In this document: one piece after another, positions 43,246 to 46,993 of the stretch | Position numbering within the stretch: the stretch's first letter is position 1 | Layout: each line of letters starts with the position of its first letter | Origin: Trueperaceae bacterium | Lineage (GTDB): Bacteria > Deinococcota > Deinococci > Deinococcales > Trueperaceae | Reading direction: 5' to 3' | NCBI GenBank assembly: GCA_036381035.1 | Contig: DASVDQ010000104.1 | Location: forward strand, 1 to 46,993 | Length of the DNA: 46,993 nucleotides | The notes under the pieces: model-generated | What the model was told of the DNA's origin: nothing | Databases searched by the model: none | Seen by the model: only the letters and a program-made list of their open reading frames with translations | Translations under genes and position numbers: made by a program

Positions 43246-43782
43246 ATGGAGACGTCCGACGCCGTCGACCTCATCCGCGGTGCCGTCAGCGGCACGGGCG
43301 GCACGTGGGCCGACCTCGGCGCCGGCACGGGCACGTTCACGCGCGCTCTGGCCGAGCTCGTCGGCGCGGAGGGCACCGTCTACGCGGTCGACAGGGACCC
43401 CTACGCGCTGGCCTGGCTGACCGGCCCGGCGCGCCCCGGACCAGGCGGTGCCCGTCTCGTCCCGCTGGTCGCCGACATCAGGAGTCCGCTGCCCCTCGAG
43501 GGTCTCGACGGGGTGGTCGTGGCGAACGCCCTGCACTTCGTGCCGCGGGGTGACCAGGAGCGCGTCCTGGGGCTCGTGGCCTCCTACCTCCGACCCGGCG
43601 GGGCGCTCGTGCTCGTCGAGTACGACCAGCGTCTGGGGAGCCCGTGGGTGCCGCACCCCGTGCCGCCGCGACGCTTCGCCGACCTGGCGAGGGCGGCCGG
43701 GCTCGGAGCTCCTCGCGAGGTGGGCAGGCGGCGCTCCCGCTACGGACCCCGGGACATCTACGCCGCGGTCGCGCTCACCTGA
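43246..43782 (+). CDS. Class I SAM-dependent methyltransferase
   Basis: A 178-residue single-domain Rossmann methyltransferase. Motif I is WADLGAGTGTFTRALAEL, motif II is VYAVDRDPYAL, then the acidic PLVADIRSPLPL, motif IV-like LDGVVVANALHFV and motif VI-like YLRPGGALVLVEYDQ. The C-terminal third (FADLARAAGLGAPREVGRRRSRYG) is typical of small-molecule methyltransferases. The methyl acceptor is unknown. It lies among accessory genes with no clear partner, followed by a convergent small gene. Confidence 0.85.
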   Translation: METSDAVDLIRGAVSGTGGTWADLGAGTGTFTRALAELVGAEGTVYAVDRDPYALAWLTGPARPGPGGARLVPLVADIRSPLPLEGLDGVVVANALHFVPRGDQERVLGLVASYLRPGGALVLVEYDQRLGSPWVPHPVPPRRFADLARAAGLGAPREVGRRRSRYGPRDIYAAVALT

Positions 43783-43810
43783 GCCGGTCCGTGCGAAGAC
43801 ACCAGCCTCG

Positions 43811-43999
43811 TCAGTCGCCCGGCGAGCAGAGGTCGATGCCGAGCCGTCCGTCCGGGCCCGCGCTGACCACGTAGAACGCGTGCTCGCCGCCCAGGGAGCC
43901 GCCGTCCGGGGCGGGGTGGTCCCAGCGGACGTCGCCGCTCGACAGCGCCCGGGTGTAGCCCTCGAGGAAGCGGCGTACCTGACCCTCCTGGATGGCCAT
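43811..43999 (-). CDS. 62-residue hypothetical protein
   Basis: Small gene from ATG 43999 to TGA 43811 with a strong AAGGAGG seven bases upstream. The product MAIQEGQVRRFLEGYTRAL is followed by a stretch with SSGDVRWDHPAPDGGS and HAFYVVSAGPDGRLGIDL. It is soluble, acidic overall and has no membrane segment. The family is not recognised. Convergent with the methyltransferase gene, and followed on the right by about 200 bases (44000-44200) in which I see nothing before the next promoter. Confidence 0.55.
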   Translation of the reverse strand: MAIQEGQVRRFLEGYTRALSSGDVRWDHPAPDGGSLGGEHAFYVVSAGPDGRLGIDLCSPGD

Positions 44000-44200
44000 C
44001 AGAACGCCTCCTTGAAGGTGTCACCGCGGCCCGCCCGGCGCGGGACTGGAGTGGAACGCCACCCTGCGACGAGGGCCGCGTGGAACGCGTGTCTCGCGCC
44101 ACATGGCCTCGAGCGACCGCCCAGCCGTACGGTGCGGCGCGCCGTGCCGGGAGGCGCAGTCCGCCCCCCTCGGGTGACGGGAAGGCGAGGGCACCCGGGC

Positions 44201-44206
44201 TATATT
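44201..44206 (+). promoter_or_regulatory. TANNNT -10 element for the CsgG-like gene
   Basis: TATATT, the closest to a consensus -10 in the window, seven bases before the GTG at 44214. Confidence 0.6.
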
Positions 44207-44213
44207 CCACCCC

Positions 44214-44951
44214 GTGAGGACCGGCCTCCCCGCCCTGCTGGCACTGCTCCTGCTCTCGGCGTGCGCTCCCGCCGTCACGGTGGAGGACACGGGCGTGCAC
44301 CTCGTGGAGTTCACCATGGAACCGGTGCCGCGCGAGGAGCGCTGGATCATCGCCGTGCCGAGCTTCGAGGTCGGCGCGGGGAGCGTGAGGATCGGCTCCG
44401 TCGACCTCTCCCGCGAGGGCGAGGACTTCTACCGCGAGCTCGGCTCCGGCGTCGCCGACATCTTCATAGCCGAGGCCTACGAGAGCCAGCAGTTCCGCAT
44501 CACCGAGCGCGCCCAGATCGACAAGATCCTCTACGAACAAGACCTGGCGCGGTCGGGGCGCATCAACCCGGACACCGCCGCCGCGGTCGGCCGCATCGAG
44601 GGCGCCGAGCTGATGGTCCTCGGCAGCGTCAGCGAGTTCGGCGTGCAGACCACCGGCGGCGGGGGCAGGGTGCTGGGAGTGTTCGGCGGACGGTCGGAGA
44701 CGGTGACGGCGCGCGTGGCCGTGGAGATCCGCTTCGTCGACACGAACACCGCCGAGATCCTGGCGATCGGTCGGGGCGTGTCCCAGGTGTCTCAGCGCAA
44801 CGTGTCGGTGGACATCGCGAACGTGATGACCGACCTGCGCGTGGGACGCACCGGCACGACGATCGTCGACTACGCCGTGCGCAACGCGATCCGCTCGGCC
44901 ATCGAGAACGCCGCGCGGTCGCTGCCGCCGAAGCCGGCCGCCAAGGGCTGA
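44214..44951 (+). CDS. CsgG-like lipoprotein
   Basis: A 245-residue protein with a lipoprotein signal (LLALLLLSAC, Cys about 17) and a CsgG/FlgO-type domain: WIIAVPSFEVGAGS, LGSGVADIFIAEAYESQQF, ITERAQIDKILYEQDLARSG, AELMVLGSVSEFG and VRFVDTNTAEILA-like segments. CsgG forms the curli secretion pore, but many CsgG-domain lipoproteins occur without curli genes and have unknown roles. No csgA, csgE or csgF gene is nearby, so curli export is not supported. A 6-bp hairpin (44996-45012) after the stop is a weak terminator candidate. Leaderless start likely. Confidence 0.82.
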   Translation: MRTGLPALLALLLLSACAPAVTVEDTGVHLVEFTMEPVPREERWIIAVPSFEVGAGSVRIGSVDLSREGEDFYRELGSGVADIFIAEAYESQQFRITERAQIDKILYEQDLARSGRINPDTAAAVGRIEGAELMVLGSVSEFGVQTTGGGGRVLGVFGGRSETVTARVAVEIRFVDTNTAEILAIGRGVSQVSQRNVSVDIANVMTDLRVGRTGTTIVDYAVRNAIRSAIENAARSLPPKPAAKG

Positions 44952-45041
44952 GCCGCCGGCGCGACCGTCCTCTACAGGGGGCGGCGAGGAGCCTGCCCGC
45001 CAGCGAGGCGGGATCAGGTGGCGCATAGGGCCCGGCGGCGC

Positions 45042-45401
45042 CTACAGCGGAGAGGTGAGCAGCCGGCCGGCCAGCAGACCGGTGGCCGCCTCCAGGTCGA
45101 GGTCGGCCACGAGGAGCCCCTCCCGACCGTAGGGCTGGTAACAGAGGAGGCCGCCGTCGGGTGCCGCGATCGCCGACGTGGTCCCCGACCCCTCGCTGGC
45201 GTAGTTCACCGAGGCGAAGTAGCAGGTGTTCTCGGCCGCGCGGCACAGGATGGCCTTCTCGTGGAAGGTGTTGGCCGGGTCGCCGAACGTCGTGGGGCGG
45301 TAGCTGCCGGGCTCGGCGACGGCGGCGGTGGCGAGGCTCACCGCGTCGTCGACGGACGTCGGCTGGCGTAGGTTGGCGAGCGCGACCCTGACGGTGGTCA
45401 T
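45042..45401 (-). pseudogene. Nitrilase-family remnant with in-frame internal deletion
   Basis: A 119-residue open frame joins the two ends of a carbon-nitrogen hydrolase. The first 27 residues (MTTVRVALANLRQPTSVDDA) are a typical N-terminus. The sequence then jumps at about residue 28-30 to the C-terminal third: PGSYRPTTFGDPANTFHEKA, ILCRAAENTCYFASVNYAS, TSAIAAPDGGLLCYQPYGREG and LLVADLDLEAATGLLAGR. The catalytic Glu, Lys and Cys regions are all missing, about 140 residues. Yet frame, start and the TACGAT element seven bases upstream are intact, so a short protein may still be made. Judged a remnant; comparison is from memory of the family. Confidence 0.65.
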
Positions 45402-45408
45402 GGCGACG

Positions 45409-45414
45409 ATCGTA
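45409..45414 (-). promoter_or_regulatory. TANNNT -10 element for the nitrilase remnant
   Basis: Minus strand TACGAT, seven bases before the ATG at 45401. Confidence 0.4.
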
Positions 45415-45440
45415 CTGAGCGGGGCGGCGCTAGCCCACCG

Positions 45441-45884
45441 TCACTTCCGCAGGTCCTCGGCCAGCGCGACGATGATGTCGGCCGGTCCCCGCAGGTAGCA
45501 GAGCCGGTAGGTGTCCTCGTACTGGGCCACCTCGCCCATAAGCACGCCGCCGTGCCTCCGGGCGATGTCGAGGGCGTCGTCGAGGCTGTCGACCTCGAAC
45601 ATGATGCTGCGCAGGCCGAGCGCGTTCGGGGGCTGGACCGCCGGCTGCACCGGGACGAGGTCGGGGCTGCGGAACCGCGTCAGCTCCAGGCGCCCGTGGC
45701 CGTCCGGCGTGCGCAGCAGCACGATGTTCACGCGCACGTCGTCCATGCCGTTGACGCGGTCGATCCAGTCGCCCTCGAGCTGCCCCTCGCCCTCGACCGT
45801 CATGCCCAGCGCCGAGAAGAACGCGACGGCCGACTCGAGGTCATCGACGACGACTACCGTGTGGTCCAGCCTCTTGATCGTCAT
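45441..45884 (-). CDS. VOC-superfamily (glyoxalase/dioxygenase-like) protein
   Basis: A 147-residue two-module VOC protein. The first module begins IKRLDHTVVVVDDLESAVAFF with His8, the second with LGLRSIMFEVDSLDDALDIA and ends CYLRGPADIIVALAEDL. In metal-binding members four ligands occur: His8 and the Glu in RLELTRF are kept, but the His of the second module is Ser (LRSIMF) and the final Glu is Ala (IIVALAE). Catalysis by metal is therefore doubtful; a binding role is possible. A GATACT sequence lies five bases before the ATG, a weak promoter candidate. Divergent from a GNAT-like gene. Confidence 0.85.
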   Translation of the reverse strand: MTIKRLDHTVVVVDDLESAVAFFSALGMTVEGEGQLEGDWIDRVNGMDDVRVNIVLLRTPDGHGRLELTRFRSPDLVPVQPAVQPPNALGLRSIMFEVDSLDDALDIARRHGGVLMGEVAQYEDTYRLCYLRGPADIIVALAEDLRK

Positions 45885-45928
45885 GGGCCAGTATCCCGGT
45901 CCGGCGCGCGGTTCCTCGCGGCTCCCGC

Positions 45929-45934
45929 TACAGT
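45929..45934 (+). promoter_or_regulatory. TANNNT -10 element for the GNAT-like gene
   Basis: TACAGT, six bases before the ATG at 45941. Confidence 0.5.
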
Positions 45935-45940
45935 GCGGTC

Positions 45941-46399
45941 ATGGCCGACGCGCCGTTCGTACCTCCCGACTTCGACCCTCCCACCTCGCTGGTGACGGAC
46001 CGCTTCCGGCTCGAACCGCTCGGGCCGCAGCACAACCAGTCCGACCACAGGGCCTGGACGAGCAGCATCGAGCACATCAGGTCGACGCCCGGCTACCCTG
46101 ACGGCCGCTGGCCGCCGGAGGGCGGCATGTCGCTGGAGCGGAACCGCCAAGACCTCGAGCGCCACGCCGCCGACTTCGCCGCCCGGCGGGGGTTCACGTT
46201 CACCGTCCTCGACCCATCTGACGGCGACGTGATCGGCTGCGTCTACATCTACCCGAGCAGGTCGCCCGACCACGACGCCGACGTCCGCTCGTGGGTCCGC
46301 GCCGACCGCGCCCAGCTCGACCAGCCCCTCGCCGAGGCGGTCTCCGTCTGGCTGAGGGAGGCGTGGCCGTGGGAGAGGGTCGACTACAGAGGGCGGTGA
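45941..46399 (+). CDS. GNAT-like N-acetyltransferase
   Basis: A 152-residue protein with the outline of a GNAT domain: TDRFRLEPLGPQHNQSDHRAW at the N-terminus, a long helix LERNRQDLERHAADFAARRG, the strand FTFTVLDPSDGDVIGCVYIYP and DADVRSWVRADRAQLDQPLAEAV (in part). The usual Q/RxxGxG/A acetyl-CoA loop is not evident; ADRAQLDQPL takes its place. Similar short proteins are annotated as acetyltransferases, but the reaction is unproven. Start set by TACAGT six bases upstream. Confidence 0.65.
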   Translation: MADAPFVPPDFDPPTSLVTDRFRLEPLGPQHNQSDHRAWTSSIEHIRSTPGYPDGRWPPEGGMSLERNRQDLERHAADFAARRGFTFTVLDPSDGDVIGCVYIYPSRSPDHDADVRSWVRADRAQLDQPLAEAVSVWLREAWPWERVDYRGR

Positions 46400-46421
46400 G
46401 CGCGGGCGCCGGGCCTACGGC

Positions 46422-46492
46422 GTCCTGCCATCCGGGGCCCGCGGCGCGTCCTTCGACGTCCTCGCATCCGGGCCCGCGGCGCGTCGGTCGAC
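46422..46492. repeat. Two-copy 36-bp tandem duplication
   Basis: Copies at 46422-46457 and 46458-46492 share GCATCCGGG-type and CCCGCGGCGCGTC blocks and both begin GTCCT and end TCGAC. One base is lost from the GGGG run in the second copy and a few bases differ. It lies between two convergent acetyltransferase genes. Confidence 0.65.
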
Positions 46493-46494
46493 GC

Positions 46495-46947
46495 CTAGCC
46501 GGCCTGCTCCTCGGCGCCGAGCTCGTAGGTGAAGATCACGACGCGCTCCTCCAGAGAGGGGCTCGTCGACCTGTAGAGCGCGAGGGCGGCCTCGTTCTCC
46601 GCCTCGGTGCCCACCCACGCCTCAGTGCAGCCGAGGCGTCGCCCGTGGTCGAGCACCGCCGCCATGAGTCGCTTACCGATGCCCCGGCGCCGGTGCGCGG
46701 CGGCCACGCCGACCTCGTTCACGAAGAGCTGGAGCGGCTTGTCGGGGTGCACGTAGCTGATCGCGGAGGCCATGCCGATCACGGTGCCTTCGTCCACCGC
46801 GACGACGAGGTGGTTCATCGGGTTGGCGAGGAACTCGCGCAGCAGCTCGGGCCGGACGTCGTGGTCGAAGACGTTCGGCGCCACCCTGTCAAGCAGGTGG
46901 GCGTTCACGGCCGTCACGAGGTGGAGGGTCACGGAGGGGTCGCTCAT
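46495..46947 (-). CDS. GNAT-family N-acetyltransferase
   Basis: A 150-residue GNAT acetyltransferase using acetyl-CoA; acceptor unknown. Core: LVVAVDEGTVIGMASAISYV (strands 2-4), FVNEVGVAAAHRRRGIGKRLM, which is motif A with the pyrophosphate loop RRRGIG, then LGCTEAWVGTEAENEAALALY with the conserved Asn and Tyr of motif B. ATG 46947 is chosen because TATCGT lies seven bases upstream and overlaps the alternative GTG at 46956. The last bases of the window hold nothing recognisable. Confidence 0.9.
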   Translation of the reverse strand: MSDPSVTLHLVTAVNAHLLDRVAPNVFDHDVRPELLREFLANPMNHLVVAVDEGTVIGMASAISYVHPDKPLQLFVNEVGVAAAHRRRGIGKRLMAAVLDHGRRLGCTEAWVGTEAENEAALALYRSTSPSLEERVVIFTYELGAEEQAG

Positions 46948-46954
46948 CGCGGCC

Positions 46955-46960
46955 ACGATA
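46955..46960 (-). promoter_or_regulatory. TANNNT -10 element for the GNAT gene
   Basis: Minus strand TATCGT, seven bases before the ATG at 46947. Confidence 0.5.
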
Positions 46961-46993
46961 GGGGCCGAGCGCGCCGGCCGTGTGACGTCGTGC

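Overview
The window is one continuous piece of a very GC-rich bacterial chromosome (about 70% or more G+C by eye). It is almost entirely coding, with no tRNA, rRNA operon, CRISPR array or insertion sequence recognised. Several features point to the Deinococcota (Deinococcus-Thermus phylum), perhaps a Truepera-like lineage; this placement is inference. They are a PriA with no helicase motifs, an asparaginyl-tRNA synthetase very like that of Thermus, and many genes whose only upstream signal is a TANNNT -10 hexamer 6-8 bases before the start codon, the leaderless layout known from Deinococcus.

Layout. Positions 1-7027 (minus strand) carry pnp (3' end outside the window), rpsO, an S9 peptidase, rlmB, ribF and a Nudix hydrolase. 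Positions 7041-21735 (minus) are a complete, tightly overlapping division and cell-wall (dcw) cluster, in transcription order mraZ-rsmH-ftsL-ftsI-murF-mraY-murD-ftsW-murG-murC-murB-ftsQ-ftsA-ftsZ. It ends in a strong terminator and starts with three phased MraZ-type boxes. murE and ddl are absent from their usual places. RNase P RNA (rnpB, about 21932-22299, minus) follows, then a BMP-family binding protein and a NYN-domain protein (both minus). luxS diverges from the NYN gene and precedes an OmpR/PhoR-type two-component pair. purM (minus) and priA (plus) diverge around a 26-bp tandem repeat. smpB, an N-acetylmuramoyl-L-alanine amidase and a GerMN-like protein form a translationally coupled plus-strand set. 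A minus-strand block carries hisS, aspS, a Cof-type HAD phosphatase and asnS.

From 38.5 kb the content becomes accessory: a small IPT/TIG-like lipoprotein, MgtE, a 59-residue membrane protein with an NTF2-like partner, a PLP-dependent decarboxylase, a methyltransferase, a CsgG-like lipoprotein, a VOC protein and two GNAT proteins. Two genes here are visibly eroded: a cupin with an internal deletion and a frameshift, and a nitrilase with a large in-frame internal deletion.

The genes mainly serve peptidoglycan precursor synthesis and septation (the dcw cluster, plus the amidase), translation quality control and charging (smpB, asnS, aspS, hisS, rlmB, rsmH, rpsO), RNA processing (pnp, rnpB) and replication restart (priA). 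I found no wholly new multi-gene system. The most informative signals are regulatory: the repeated leaderless-promoter pattern, the MraZ boxes, a palindrome over the murF promoter where murE would be expected, and a long hairpin between rpsO and pnp.
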